From positions 372,001-436,000 of the forward strand of contig NZ_JAJMOY010000002.1 in assembly GCF_020991415.1 (NCBI RefSeq): a DNA stretch of 64,000 nt. Reading direction: 5' to 3'. Each line of letters opens with the position of its first letter. Within the stretch, counting starts at the first letter, position 1. The notes under the pieces are model-generated. The model saw only the letters and a program-made list of their open reading frames with translations, did not search any database and was not told where the DNA came from. The translations under genes were made by a program, and so were the position numbers. Origin of the DNA: Flavobacterium sp. ENC. GTDB lineage: Bacteria; Bacteroidota; Bacteroidia; Flavobacteriales; Flavobacteriaceae. Positions 33,799 through 43,181 of this stretch are shown here, piece by piece.

Positions 33799-35376
33799 TT
33801 AACTGGACGCTACCATTTGTTGTTGAAAGGTCAGCACGATGAATTCCGCAGGATGTACGACTGCTACTTTTACGGTAACATTCATAAAACCGTTCAGGAT
33901 ATCATCTCCGGTCATGGTCGAACCCAGTCCGCAGGCTACGGAAAAAGCATCAGAGGCACTCGCGCCCTGCAAACCGCCCTGTTTCCAGATGGAAGTTAAA
34001 AAGCTTGAAATCATAGCAATTACCGCTTCCCAGGTATTTTTGTCATTCGGTTGGAAAACATACGCCTGAGCCGCCAGTTTACAGGATTGCTCCAGGAAGA
34101 TCATTGTTCTTCGTACCGGAATATATTTCCAGTCCTGACTGTTTCCGTCCAGTGTTCTGGCACCCCAGATCAGAATACCAAGTCCGTTGAACAATCGGAT
34201 CGCATTGATCGATTTACCCGAAACAGCATCCACGTTTAAATTGGCCTGCTGGCTTTCCGAAATAGAAATCGGCAATGATGCGGCTCCCACTATCGAAGTA
34301 TTGGCAGGTGCCTGCCATGGGCCAACGGCATTATCTGTGGTGGTAATCACCCCGGCCATAGCCCCACTTGGAGGAAGGATATTCGCATCACTTAATACAT
34401 GTTTGATAATTAAGGAATACGTCTGACTTGCAATTAAAAGGGCATTGTTGTTCTGTGTAACTGTTAAAGTACTGTCAGGATTCTGAATACCGGCAATGAT
34501 GGTTGCCACACTTGCATTTGGCGCACTTGGCGGATTGATAATCGGTTCTAATTGTTTAAGGTCTCCGCCAAACAAATTCGTATAATCAATATCCGAATTT
34601 TGCATGATGGTGGTCCCGATAAAAGGGTAGTAGGCCATTCCGTAATTTAGTCCCACAGAACCGGTGTTCATTCTGAAGTTGGCAATATCCTGCGTGTATA
34701 AAATCGGGTCCGGATCATCTCCTCCAATAATGTCAAACAAACACATGGCAGTCTGCATCGTAGTACATTGCAAAAGCATGGATTCCATAAGCGTACCATT
34801 GTCTGCTACGCTTAACAATGTTGCCTCAGGGCAGATGTACATGGTAGGTTCCGGCTCATTTTTTAAAAGGGCAAGACCCGTAGTAAGATCGTTTAATTGT
34901 ACGTTTGGATTGATCAGCGGAGTACCCGGAGTCATTGGTTTTTTGGCCTGGGTTCCGTAGGATCCAACGGATACAATGTAAGCGTCGCCGCCGCCGTTTT
35001 CATAGAAAAGACGCACACTGTTGTACAGGTAATACACCGTAGAAGGATCCGGAACTATGGAGTAGAACGATCCTGAGATCAACATATAATCGCCCTTTAG
35101 CGGCTGACTTTTTTGCTGTACCAAGTAATATTCAGGACTGTATTGTTTGGCAGGACTCGCAGGAAGCGGTGGATCCGGAAAACAAAAAAAGGCTTGAAAA
35201 TCAGCAAACGATGTAATTCTTACCGGAACATTCGTATACGATTTCCCTTCGTAAGAAGCTTGTGGTGTGTATCCAATAAATGCCGGTACTGCCGTAGCTA
35301 CTGCCACAACGGAATTCGGAAAAGCATTTAATTCTTGAATATAAACACCAGGAGTCTGGATGGTAGATAAATTCAT
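33799..35376 (-). CDS. Contractile sheath protein (Afp2/Pvc2-like)
   Basis: This is a 525-aa protein. It begins 'TPGVYIQELNAFPNSVVAVATAVPAFIGYTP' (read in two blocks) and ends 'GFMNVTVKVAVVHPAEFIVLTFQQQM', the N- and C-terminal arms through which sheath subunits interlock. A middle block 'GILIWGARTLDGNSQDWKYIPVRR' is also typical. It polymerises around the tube and contracts on firing. Only one sheath gene is present, whereas Afp and PVC have three, as in simpler Bacteroidota eCIS. It lies between the 278-aa gene and the tube genes. Confidence 0.95.
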   Translation of the reverse strand: MNLSTIQTPGVYIQELNAFPNSVVAVATAVPAFIGYTPQASYEGKSYTNVPVRITSFADFQAFFCFPDPPLPASPAKQYSPEYYLVQQKSQPLKGDYMLISGSFYSIVPDPSTVYYLYNSVRLFYENGGGDAYIVSVGSYGTQAKKPMTPGTPLINPNVQLNDLTTGLALLKNEPEPTMYICPEATLLSVADNGTLMESMLLQCTTMQTAMCLFDIIGGDDPDPILYTQDIANFRMNTGSVGLNYGMAYYPFIGTTIMQNSDIDYTNLFGGDLKQLEPIINPPSAPNASVATIIAGIQNPDSTLTVTQNNNALLIASQTYSLIIKHVLSDANILPPSGAMAGVITTTDNAVGPWQAPANTSIVGAASLPISISESQQANLNVDAVSGKSINAIRLFNGLGILIWGARTLDGNSQDWKYIPVRRTMIFLEQSCKLAAQAYVFQPNDKNTWEAVIAMISSFLTSIWKQGGLQGASASDAFSVACGLGSTMTGDDILNGFMNVTVKVAVVHPAEFIVLTFQQQMVASS

Positions 35377-35413
35377 TGATTTTAGTTTTTAAGGTTCATT
35401 TTTAAATAGTTTT

Positions 35414-36250
35414 TTATAAATAGATATACATGGGTGATGTAACTTGAATAGTTCCTGCGTTTTCGATGATTCCAATCCGCGAAACATCGGGAACGGGCAG
35501 CCCTTTGAGGAGCACTTTGTCCTTTGTATTTTTCGGACCGGATTCGTTTGATCCGTTTGTACTGATGAGATCAAATTTATATTTTGGTTTTTCGCTGAGC
35601 ACAATAGGAGTGGCTCCGGAGGTAAAAAGGAGGGCTTTTTCTCCCGTCTGCAATACGACCTGTTGCGGATCGTCAAACTGCATTTTTCCCTTTTCGTTAA
35701 TAACAGGATTTTGAAGCGAAACTGAATTTTTATTAATGACATAATACTGCCACTGCGTTGCCCGGGCTGTAAACTTCATTTCGAAATGCAACGGACTCGT
35801 ATCGGCTGTTTTTTTAAGATCTTCAAAGGAGATTTTTAGCTGACCAAAAAACGAATTTGATTTTTCCTGCTGCAACGTTTCATGCAGTATCACAGTACCA
35901 TTATTGTCCTGATTTTCCGGATCCTGGCTGGTATAGGTAATTTGTCCCGGAAAATTGATGGGTATTGCCGTAAAAAGCATAAAAAAGGGATTGTCGGACT
36001 GGATATTGAATACGAAATAGTCCAGCGATGTAGTTTTCGATATATAATCTAAGGTATCGGTGACCGATGAACCGGATTTCAGAAAGAGTTCAAATCCATT
36101 GGAAAGCTGATTCATTCGAAGGCCAAACTTCCCGAATATTTTTTCGGTATCCGGGTCCGGAATAAAATGCAGGCTGTTGCATTTGCCGGTATCAAAAAAA
36201 GTATGGAATACCATCACATCAAAGGCTTTTATGTAAACGCTCTGACTCAT
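35414..36250 (-). CDS. Unknown eCIS protein between cap and sheath genes
   Basis: This is a 278-aa protein, β-rich throughout, without signal peptide or membrane segment. It starts 'YIKAFDVMVFHTFFDTGKCN' and has 'RMNQLSNGFELFLKSG' and a C-terminal 'VPDVSRIGIIENAGTIQVTSPMYIYL'. It overlaps the cap-protein gene by 4 bp (ATGA), so it is part of the structural operon and probably of the particle; a cap or sheath-terminator partner is possible. No family is recognised. Confidence 0.7.
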   Translation of the reverse strand: MSQSVYIKAFDVMVFHTFFDTGKCNSLHFIPDPDTEKIFGKFGLRMNQLSNGFELFLKSGSSVTDTLDYISKTTSLDYFVFNIQSDNPFFMLFTAIPINFPGQITYTSQDPENQDNNGTVILHETLQQEKSNSFFGQLKISFEDLKKTADTSPLHFEMKFTARATQWQYYVINKNSVSLQNPVINEKGKMQFDDPQQVVLQTGEKALLFTSGATPIVLSEKPKYKFDLISTNGSNESGPKNTKDKVLLKGLPVPDVSRIGIIENAGTIQVTSPMYIYL

Positions 36251-36816
36251 GATAGGATCGTATTATTGGTATTGGTAACCGCCGGTATGATTTCGGTCAT
36301 TTCATTGGCCTGAACTTTAATCAGTTTCATCTTGTAAATGATGGAGGGCTGGTACTTGGCCCCCATGGCCGTCCATAAGCTGTGCATCTGGTGGTAGGAG
36401 ATTTTTTCGTATTCGAATTCGAGTCTGGTGATTCCGTCGGGAATACTCGAAGAGGAGGAAGCATCCAGATAATTGTTGATCTGGAAAAAATAGATAATAG
36501 CGTCCAGGAATTTTAAGGATTCTGTATAATCGTCAAAATTGCTGCTGATCAGGATATCCAGATTGTATTTTTCGACGGGATTAAAACTCGAATAATTGCC
36601 GTTTTCGAGTCTTTTGTTTTTGATATAAAAGGGCTGATTGGTTTCTTTTTCTACATTAATCAGCGATAAAACGACTTTGTTCTGGTTGGCTTTCGGAAAG
36701 GCACCACTGGTATCAATAAGATAGTTCAGGACGATTTTTTCTTCGTCGAGTCCAAAACGGTTTTTTAAAAACTGTCCCAGCAGTTTATTCGTAAATAGAA
36801 GTGACTGATGTATCAT
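36247..36816 (-). CDS. Pvc16/DUF4255-like tube cap (terminator) protein
   Basis: This is a 189-aa protein. 'IVLNYLIDTSGAFPKANQNKVVLSLINVEKE' near the N-terminus and 'RLEFEYEKISYHQMHSLWTAMGAKYQPSIIYKMKLI' (read in blocks) in the C-terminal half match the Pvc16 N-terminal/DUF4255 family, which caps the distal end of tube and sheath. The last block is particularly typical. It is the first gene of the eCIS operon, about 950 bp from the regulator gene. In Afp the cap gene is near the end of the structural set, so the gene order is rearranged here. Confidence 0.82.
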   Translation of the reverse strand: MIHQSLLFTNKLLGQFLKNRFGLDEEKIVLNYLIDTSGAFPKANQNKVVLSLINVEKETNQPFYIKNKRLENGNYSSFNPVEKYNLDILISSNFDDYTESLKFLDAIIYFFQINNYLDASSSSSIPDGITRLEFEYEKISYHQMHSLWTAMGAKYQPSIIYKMKLIKVQANEMTEIIPAVTNTNNTILS

Positions 36817-37210
36817 GGTGCTGTAATTCTAAATTTTGGCTGAACGGACCAAACAAACTGGTAGTCAGATTATACTGGTAAAAGTACTTTAGAAAGGAAT
36901 ACGGATGCGATTTTAAGAATGTACTTTTCGTATACATCCTGTAAAAATGTAACGCTTTTGTAGACAAAATGTAGACAGGGGCTTTTTTTGCGTGAAAAAG
37001 AAAAATTTTATACGTATGTGAGTAATAGAATAAGACTCAACGGAAAACATAGAAGAATACGTACTGCTTATTTTTTAACCGCAATGAGCGCAAAGATTTT
37101 TATTTAACAATACATTATTACGCAAAGTTCGCAAAGCTAAATCAATACAATCCTGATAGCTATCTGTATTGCGAAGTTTGCGGTTTCTAAAGCTATATTT
37201 GATAAAAATC
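36817..37210. other. Putative eCIS operon leader region
   Basis: There is no supported gene here. Just upstream of the cap gene three TACATTnT-type motifs recur on the minus strand (around 36895-36975). Further up, CGCAAAG motifs occur in both orientations (37090-37140 and near 37180). A TAGCTTTG sequence on the minus strand (37132-37139) fits the Bacteroidota -7 element, but no matching -33 box was seen. The main promoter of the eCIS operon is presumably here. Confidence 0.4.
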
Positions 37211-37614
37211 CTTGCGTTCTTCTATGTTTATGTAAAGTTAATTTATAAGTTGTACTGTTTTAATCACGCAAAGTCGCGAAGCCGCAAAGTTTTTTAAGCT
37301 TATGTTTTTATGGTAGGATTAACGTCCCTAAGATGCAGAAGCAAGTCATTTATAATATAAACTTTGCGCCCTTGCGCCTTTGCGGGATTATTTCAACACA
37401 TTAAAAAAAAACTTTGCGTTCTCCTATGTTTATGTAACGTTAATTTATAAGTTGTACTGTTTTAATCACGCAAAGTCGCAAGGTCGCAAAGTTTTTAAGC
37501 TTTATATTCTTATGGTAGGATTAACGTCCCTAAGATGCAGAAGCAAGTCATTAATAATATAAACTTTGCGACCTTGCGCCTTTGCGTGATTATTTCAGCA
37601 CAGTAAAAAAAACT
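37211..37614. repeat. Tandem 202-bp repeat, each unit with a long inverted-repeat hairpin
   Basis: Two units with a period of 202 bp. Unit 1 arms are 37261-37292 and 37359-37390; unit 2 arms are 37463-37494 and 37561-37592. In unit 2 the 32-bp arms pair with a single mismatch (31 of 32); in unit 1 there are several. The ~67-bp loop between the arms is nearly the same in both units (contains TAGGATTAACGTCCCTAAGA). No ORF is supported. The arms consist of CGCAAAG-type heptamers. Confidence 0.88.
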
Positions 37615-37774
37615 TGCGTTCCCTGCGGTAAAATTTTTTTTTCTCTCCTCATATTTTGGAATTGCTTCCACAATGCCTCTGTTTTGAAGACTAAATAAAG
37701 CTGCTGTAAACAAAAAATTCGATTACAAATAGTAACCGAATTTTCAGTAGTATAAAGTTAAGGTGGTAAATACT

Positions 37775-38644
37775 TTACGAAACCGTTCTTAAGTATGAAA
37801 TAATATCCTGTTCTTTTTCAAGAGTCAATTTTTTCTTTAGGCGGTATTTGTGCGTCCGTACACTATCCTGATTGATTCCGAGCAGGTTAGTGATGTCATG
37901 GTTGCTCATATTCATTTTGATATAACAGCAATATTTTAAGTCCTTCGAACTTAGGGAAGGATGTTTTTTGGCCAGGGTCAGTAAAAAATCCGGATTGGAC
38001 TGTTCAAAGTAAATCTTAAAATCATCCCAGAGTTTTGTGTCATCCGCCACCGTTTTGATGGAGTTTACAATCGACATCAATTCCTTGCGGATCGCATCAT
38101 TTACATTGGGATAGAGATACGAAATACGGGTTTTTACCTTTTGCAGGATTTCCACTTTCTGGTCCAGTTCCATTACATAATGGCTGAGTTCCCTGGTCGT
38201 GCTGTCGTTGTTTTTTTGTCTGGCTTCCTCTGCAAACGAACCTGATATGCCGGTATTACTTTCTGCTTTTTTTAATTGAAAAATAGACTTGATTCTGTAG
38301 ATCAGAAAGTCGGCATTGTGGATGTGTTTGTAAGGATGGGTAAAAATGATGCAGTTTTTAGACCAGCAGGTCGACTCACATTCATAGTTCTGCGTCAGGC
38401 ATAAAATGGGAGTATCAATTCTATTTAAGTTGAAATGGCTGTCGTTTATAACGGGCTGGTTTCTTCTAAAACACAAAATAATCAAATCGGGATGCAAAGA
38501 CTGGGTATTGCTGTACAGATCGGATGCCCTTGAAACCGCGGCGATAGAAAAAGTAAAATCAGCTATAGCCGACAGGATACTCAATACCTGAGTCAGAACT
38601 GTGGTATCGTCACATCCAATCAATATTGATTTTTTTTCAGGCAT
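37775..38644 (-). CDS. LuxR-type regulator with pseudo-receiver domain
   Basis: This is a 289-aa protein. Residues 1-125 look like a receiver domain: 'ILIGCDDTTVLTQVL' gives the acidic pair, and 'LHPDLIILCFRRNQP' matches the strand that normally ends in the phospho-accepting Asp, but here that residue is C58. Phosphorylation in the usual way is therefore unlikely. A coiled linker (about 150-190) leads to a C-terminal helix-turn-helix, 'DLKYCCYIKMNMSNHDITNLLGINQDSVRTHKYRLKKKL' in outline, of the LuxR/GerE type common in Bacteroidota. It is transcribed in the same direction as the eCIS operon and directly upstream of it, so it is a good candidate for its regulator. Confidence 0.75.
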   Translation of the reverse strand: MPEKKSILIGCDDTTVLTQVLSILSAIADFTFSIAAVSRASDLYSNTQSLHPDLIILCFRRNQPVINDSHFNLNRIDTPILCLTQNYECESTCWSKNCIIFTHPYKHIHNADFLIYRIKSIFQLKKAESNTGISGSFAEEARQKNNDSTTRELSHYVMELDQKVEILQKVKTRISYLYPNVNDAIRKELMSIVNSIKTVADDTKLWDDFKIYFEQSNPDFLLTLAKKHPSLSSKDLKYCCYIKMNMSNHDITNLLGINQDSVRTHKYRLKKKLTLEKEQDIISYLRTVS

Positions 38645-38917
38645 TACGGTGGTTGATTTTTTGGTTTTTGGTAGGGTAGGTTAAAAGTACTGCTTTAGTG
38701 TATTGATACCGAAAAAGATGTCATGGAAGAGGTTTTTATTGTCATGGGATTTTTTTTAATTGTATTGAAAGGGGTTTATTGTATTTTGAAAATAAAGTCC
38801 TTTATATTTACGGGATATTGAATCTATTTATTACTTTGGGTTTTTATTTTGCGCGTAAAATAATAGTAATGTTTTAGTTATGGAACAGATAGAAAACAAT
38901 ATAAAAAGACATCGTTA

Positions 38918-39001
38918 ATGGAAAATAAAGAAACAGGAAAAAAAAGTAAAAATTGGCTTAAAATAATTGTTGAAATTTTATTTTCTTTAATACTACCGTA
39001 G
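38918..39001 (+). CDS. Possible 27-aa membrane peptide
   Basis: ATG at 38918 opens MENKETGKKSKNWLKIIV, followed by a hydrophobic EILFSLILP end. The charged start and single short hydrophobic helix resemble the tiny 'smalltalk'-type peptides of Bacteroidota. A 12-codon ORF (38880-38918) ends in TAATG, overlapping this start by one base, as in coupled leader peptides. It may be chance. Confidence 0.3.
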   Translation: MENKETGKKSKNWLKIIVEILFSLILP

Positions 39002-39110
39002 AGGTAATGGTCGATTCAATCTTTAACTGGCATGTACTATTGTAAGGTGTCTACTTCATAAAACAAAAGTTTTATTCTTAATTATGCCACTTTGACATTG
39101 CTTTTTTGTT

Positions 39111-39161
39111 ACGTCATTTCTCCGTCACGTTACCGTCACTCCTCCGTCACCGCTCCGTCAC
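39111..39161. promoter_or_regulatory. CCGTCAC repeats with exact 11-bp spacing
   Basis: CCGTCAC occurs at 39122, 39133, 39144 and 39155, each 11 bp after the last. A weaker match (ACGTCAT) lies at 39111 in the same phase. The 4-bp spacers differ. Spacing close to one helical turn puts all copies on one DNA face, as for a multimeric DNA-binding protein. It lies 478 bp upstream of the regulator gene and 771 bp upstream of the RHS gene. Confidence 0.7.
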
Positions 39162-39931
39162 TCCTATACGTGAACTTTAAGGTCGGTTTTTGTGGTATTT
39201 TGGCCTTTTTCGGTCACATTGTCAGAAATATTGGTGGTTTAAACCTGATAATCACTTTTCTCAATCCCTATTTTCTATACTAATGGTATATCCGGGGACT
39301 TAGCCATTGGCCGTTATTTTTGCAATAGGCTTTTCTTTCTTCCATTTTGTTCCTCAAAATGAAGTAGGAATCGTATGTTTTTTGGTTTCTTAAAAGAACA
39401 TTTGAATTAAATCAATACCTCTTTTTGGTTGTTTCAGACTGATTTTTTGACGAATATCAATTAAAACGCACCACTTATCAATCGGATTCGGTCTAATTCA
39501 TTTTATTAAATATGTTTGTAACCCGAATTTCAGAAAATGATTTTCCGGTCACTAAATAAGAGGATTTTACCATTTGCTTTTTTTAATGTGCTTTCCAAAA
39601 AAATGCAGGAAAACTACTATTGAGGGCTATTAGAGGAGTGTGCTGTTTTTCAGCCTGTTATAATATAGCAAAAGATTTTTAAACCCATAAATACAGAAAA
39701 TGTGGAATGCCGTAAAAATATAAACTTTGAGTTAATTAGATTCGCACTCGCAATTCAGTTCTCCGGTTATTTTATAACAGATGGCTGAGGGCAATGCGGT
39801 GTTATTCTTAAGTTTAAAAACAATAGAAATGGCATCGGCAATAGCAGTAGAATGCAACATCTAAAATAAAAAAACGCTGTGTAAGCAGCATCGTTTGAAA
39901 TAAAAAACCAATTCATTAAATATTTATCATA

Positions 39932-42900
39932 ATGTACAAATTCCTTTTAAAGCATTCCGTAAAAACATTGTTTTTACTGTTTTGCCTGTTTACATCAGCC
40001 GCAATGCTGGCACAGACCGATACTGGTAAATTCTTACCCAACATCACCCCGCCATCGCCCGTAGCAGGGGAACTTGGTAAGTTTGGTAACGTCCCTGTCG
40101 GGTTGTTTACCGGAACAGCGAATATTTCAGTTCCGTTGCTTAGTTTTAAGACAAAGGACCTGGAGTCGCCACTATCACTTTCTTATGGTTCTAATGGCTT
40201 AAAGGTCGATGAAGTAGCTTCAAATGTAGGGCTGGGCTGGAACCTGAATGTGGGAGGTGTTATAACGCGTACCGTAAGGGATCAGCTGGACGAGCCAATT
40301 ACAGCGGTTTACCCGCCCGATGACCTGCCCAATGCGACCAATGAGCAACGCCAGCAATTTTATAATGCTGCCGGACAAGGCAATGCCGATACCGAAAGCG
40401 ATATTTATTCTTTTAATTTCAATGGCAACTCCGGTAAGTTTGTCTATGATAAAAATGGCGTTCCTGTTTTGATCAACAACCAGAAAATAAAAATAGAAAA
40501 AACCGGAACCGGCAATGCCGATTTTTTACTGACCACCACCAACGGGGTTAAATATTATTTTACAGAAAAAGAAAACACGGCTTTCAGGAATATGGGTGCC
40601 GGACATTCCGTGATAAGCGGTAGTGTAACGGCCTGGTATTTAACTAAGATCGTGCATCCCAATAAATCAGAAATTTATTTTACCTATGAGGACACTGGAA
40701 TGGATTATACCGCTTCGAATTCCCAGACCTTTACCATGGCCTATCCGCAAATGCAGGAAGATTGTGATGGAGCTATCTATTCCAGTGCTCCGGTATTAAG
40801 TGGTATTGTTGCTTACAATATGACCGTTATCGGGAAAAGAATAACGAAAATCTACAGTAATAATGCCACTGACGGTTATATAACGATTGCCTACAGTACT
40901 GTCGGGATTAATGAAGAAGTAGATGGAAACAGTAAAATAGAATTCATTAGTCAATATAACGCTGAAAATCTTTTAATCGAAAAAATAAGTTTCAATTATT
41001 TAAAAACAACCAACACGCGCGTCTTTTTGCAAAATGTTACATTTTTGGACCCGACCAAAAAATATACTTTTGAGTATATCAGTCCGTCCGCTTTTCCCCA
41101 AAGGCTCTCCAAGAGTCAGGATCACTGGGGGTATTACAATGGAAAGGTGAATACCAATTTAGTCCCTAAAAACGTAACTGAATACGGCCTGAATGACCTG
41201 GATTACAATGGAGCCGATAGAGAGCCGGATATCAATTTTGCGAAAACAGGACTGTTAAGTAAAGTGGTTTATCCGACCAAAGGCTATACCGAACTCGAGT
41301 ATGAAAGCAATACCTATTGGGGTGTCAAAACAACGTATCCGGCGAAGAAAATAGACCGATACGAAAGGCCGAAAGAAGACAATAGTGATTTGCCGGAGAT
41401 CTACACCCTGACTTCTGCTATCGATCAAAAAATTGTATTTACGGGTTATGTTACTTATGTATCCGAGCAAGAACCTAGATATGATGTTAATGGTAATCTT
41501 ATACCAGATCCTCTTGATACCGGTCATGACATCGCGTCTGTGCAGGTAACCTGCGTAGATACAGCACCAAATCCATGTCCGAGATTTTACATTGATAGCC
41601 GTTTTGGCCCTGTTTACTATAGCACTTTTAACTTTATAAGAAGACAAACCAATATTTTTTATTTGGATGCAAAAGCTGGCAAAACCTATAAAATCTACTT
41701 ATATAAAGGGGGAATTAACACAAAGGCAACTTTGTCTGTAACCTATTATCCTACTGCCCCCGTAGTCACCAATACCAATCTGGAAACCGGCGGTGTCCGC
41801 ATTAAGACCACCAAAGATTTTGCAGATGCTTCGGCAAGGGCCAGCTACAAGCGCTATTATTACGGCCCTAAAGACGATATCAACCACTCTTCGGGAGATA
41901 AAGGGAATAATGCCTTTTATACCGATATTTTCAAGCAAAGAAGAATGTGTCCGGCAGGTGAGTATGGGCTGGGATTATGTCGATTTGTTGACATTACTTT
42001 TCTAACGATCAGTTCCAGCAGTATCATTTCTTTGTTTGATACGGGCAGCAGCAACTGTTTTTATAAATATGTAACGGTAAGCGAAGGCGGGGATAATTTT
42101 GAGAACGGTGGCGAAAGCAAAGAATTTATAGTGCACCGGGATGATATTGGAAATCCAATTTTGGGTAACGAGATTATTAAAAGCGCGCCACTGACCAATT
42201 TCGGATGGGACAATGGCCTGGAGATCAAATCTCAGGTATTGCAGAAAAAACAGGCCGGACTGCCCTTTGTAGTGGTACAGGAAAATGAAAACAAATATAA
42301 GTTAGACCCTGCTTACAGCAAAGAAATCAAATCGTATACTGTGAGGAAAAATTATGATGAGCTTTGCCCTCAGGCTAACTATATCGAGAATTTAAGCATA
42401 GTCGAATACAAAACAAAAGGCTACTGGTTTTATGTGGAGTCTTCCATAAATAGAAGTTATGATCTTAACGGATTAAATCCGGTAGAGACAACGACCACGT
42501 ATCAGTATAATAATCCGACGCATATTCAGCTGACCTCACAAAGCACAAAGTCATCCCTGAAGGAAACGCTGGAAACCAAATATTACTACCCGCAGGATGC
42601 TGTTATGGCAAGCGAACCGCAGGTGTCGGAAATGATCAACACCAACCGAATAGATACGCCGCTGAAGACCGAAATGTTTAAAGCCGGTATCAAACAGTCC
42701 GAGCAGAAAACAGAATACGCCAAAGATGCGACCACCGGAAATCTGCTGCTGCAGAAATTTATTTATGCCGCCAAATTTCCCAACGCGCTTCCGGGTAATG
42801 CCTTAGAGAAAAAAATAACGTACGATAAGTATGATGATGTGGGGAATATCCTTCAGTACACGTTGGAAAGCGGTATGCCAGTAGCTATTATTTGGGGATA

Positions 42901-43171
42901 CAATAAAACCAAACCCATTGCCAAGGTAGAGAATGCCACTTACGATCAGGCGCTGGCAGCTTATTCGCTAACTGATCCAACGTTCAGGACCAATCTTCCA
43001 GGCGCTATGATTACGACCTACAGCTACAAGCCGTTAGTCGGCATTACGACCATTACGGACCCGAAAGGATTTATTACCACGTACGATTACGACACCTACA
43101 ACCGACTGAAAACCGTAAAGGACAATCTGGGCAACGTACTGTCAGAGAATCAATATCATTATAAAAATTAA
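39932..43171 (+). CDS. Secreted RHS/YD-repeat protein, N-terminal partner
   Basis: This is a 1079-aa protein. A signal peptide is clear (KTLFLLFCLFTSAAMLAQ, cleavage likely after AQ). It continues with 'GELGKFGNVPVGLFTGTANISVPL' and 'SYGSNGLKVDEVASNVGLGWNLN', the entry segment of Bacteroidota RHS proteins, similar to the TcaC/SpvB β-propeller entry. The C-terminus has YD-repeats ('GFITTYDYDTYNRLKTVKDN') but no RHS core or toxin. The next gene, 10 bp downstream, carries the core and toxin. The two probably form one complex, the RHS shell being split between two proteins. The cell-surface or periplasmic location follows from the signal peptide. Confidence 0.82.
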   Translation: MYKFLLKHSVKTLFLLFCLFTSAAMLAQTDTGKFLPNITPPSPVAGELGKFGNVPVGLFTGTANISVPLLSFKTKDLESPLSLSYGSNGLKVDEVASNVGLGWNLNVGGVITRTVRDQLDEPITAVYPPDDLPNATNEQRQQFYNAAGQGNADTESDIYSFNFNGNSGKFVYDKNGVPVLINNQKIKIEKTGTGNADFLLTTTNGVKYYFTEKENTAFRNMGAGHSVISGSVTAWYLTKIVHPNKSEIYFTYEDTGMDYTASNSQTFTMAYPQMQEDCDGAIYSSAPVLSGIVAYNMTVIGKRITKIYSNNATDGYITIAYSTVGINEEVDGNSKIEFISQYNAENLLIEKISFNYLKTTNTRVFLQNVTFLDPTKKYTFEYISPSAFPQRLSKSQDHWGYYNGKVNTNLVPKNVTEYGLNDLDYNGADREPDINFAKTGLLSKVVYPTKGYTELEYESNTYWGVKTTYPAKKIDRYERPKEDNSDLPEIYTLTSAIDQKIVFTGYVTYVSEQEPRYDVNGNLIPDPLDTGHDIASVQVTCVDTAPNPCPRFYIDSRFGPVYYSTFNFIRRQTNIFYLDAKAGKTYKIYLYKGGINTKATLSVTYYPTAPVVTNTNLETGGVRIKTTKDFADASARASYKRYYYGPKDDINHSSGDKGNNAFYTDIFKQRRMCPAGEYGLGLCRFVDITFLTISSSSIISLFDTGSSNCFYKYVTVSEGGDNFENGGESKEFIVHRDDIGNPILGNEIIKSAPLTNFGWDNGLEIKSQVLQKKQAGLPFVVVQENENKYKLDPAYSKEIKSYTVRKNYDELCPQANYIENLSIVEYKTKGYWFYVESSINRSYDLNGLNPVETTTTYQYNNPTHIQLTSQSTKSSLKETLETKYYYPQDAVMASEPQVSEMINTNRIDTPLKTEMFKAGIKQSEQKTEYAKDATTGNLLLQKFIYAAKFPNALPGNALEKKITYDKYDDVGNILQYTLESGMPVAIIWGYNKTKPIAKVENATYDQALAAYSLTDPTFRTNLPGAMITTYSYKPLVGITTITDPKGFITTYDYDTYNRLKTVKDNLGNVLSENQYHYKN

Positions 43172-43181
43172 GAAGACGGCA

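Larger units (their letters stand above)
38645..39931. other. Long AT-rich gap between the eCIS regulator and RHS operon
   Basis: This is 1287 bp without a convincing gene of normal length. It holds two overlapping short ORFs (38880-39001) and a phased CCGTCAC repeat (39111-39161). The 650 bp before 39932 contain no recognisable feature beyond AT-rich runs; the RHS promoter must lie there but no full TTG/TAnnTTTG pair was found. Confidence 0.5.

Noticed and set aside
3232..36816. Prophage, or type VI secretion system, as an explanation of the tail-like genes
   Set aside because: There are no capsid, portal, terminase or lysis-cassette genes, and no TssJ/L/M membrane complex. An AAA+ ATPase of Afp15 type, a CIS tape measure, DUF4157 cargo and a Pvc16-like cap point to an extracellular contractile injection system.
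36785..36967. 60-aa frame upstream of the cap gene
   Set aside because: It overlaps the start of the cap gene in another frame and shows no conserved features; the DNA there is more likely the operon leader.
37081..37614. CRISPR array from the repeated CGCAAAG motifs
   Set aside because: There is no regular repeat-spacer pattern; the motifs form palindromic arms in two 202-bp units, and no cas gene is present.
39111..39161. Iterons of a replication origin
   Set aside because: The array is short, no replication initiator gene or DnaA boxes are nearby, and the region is chromosomal in character.
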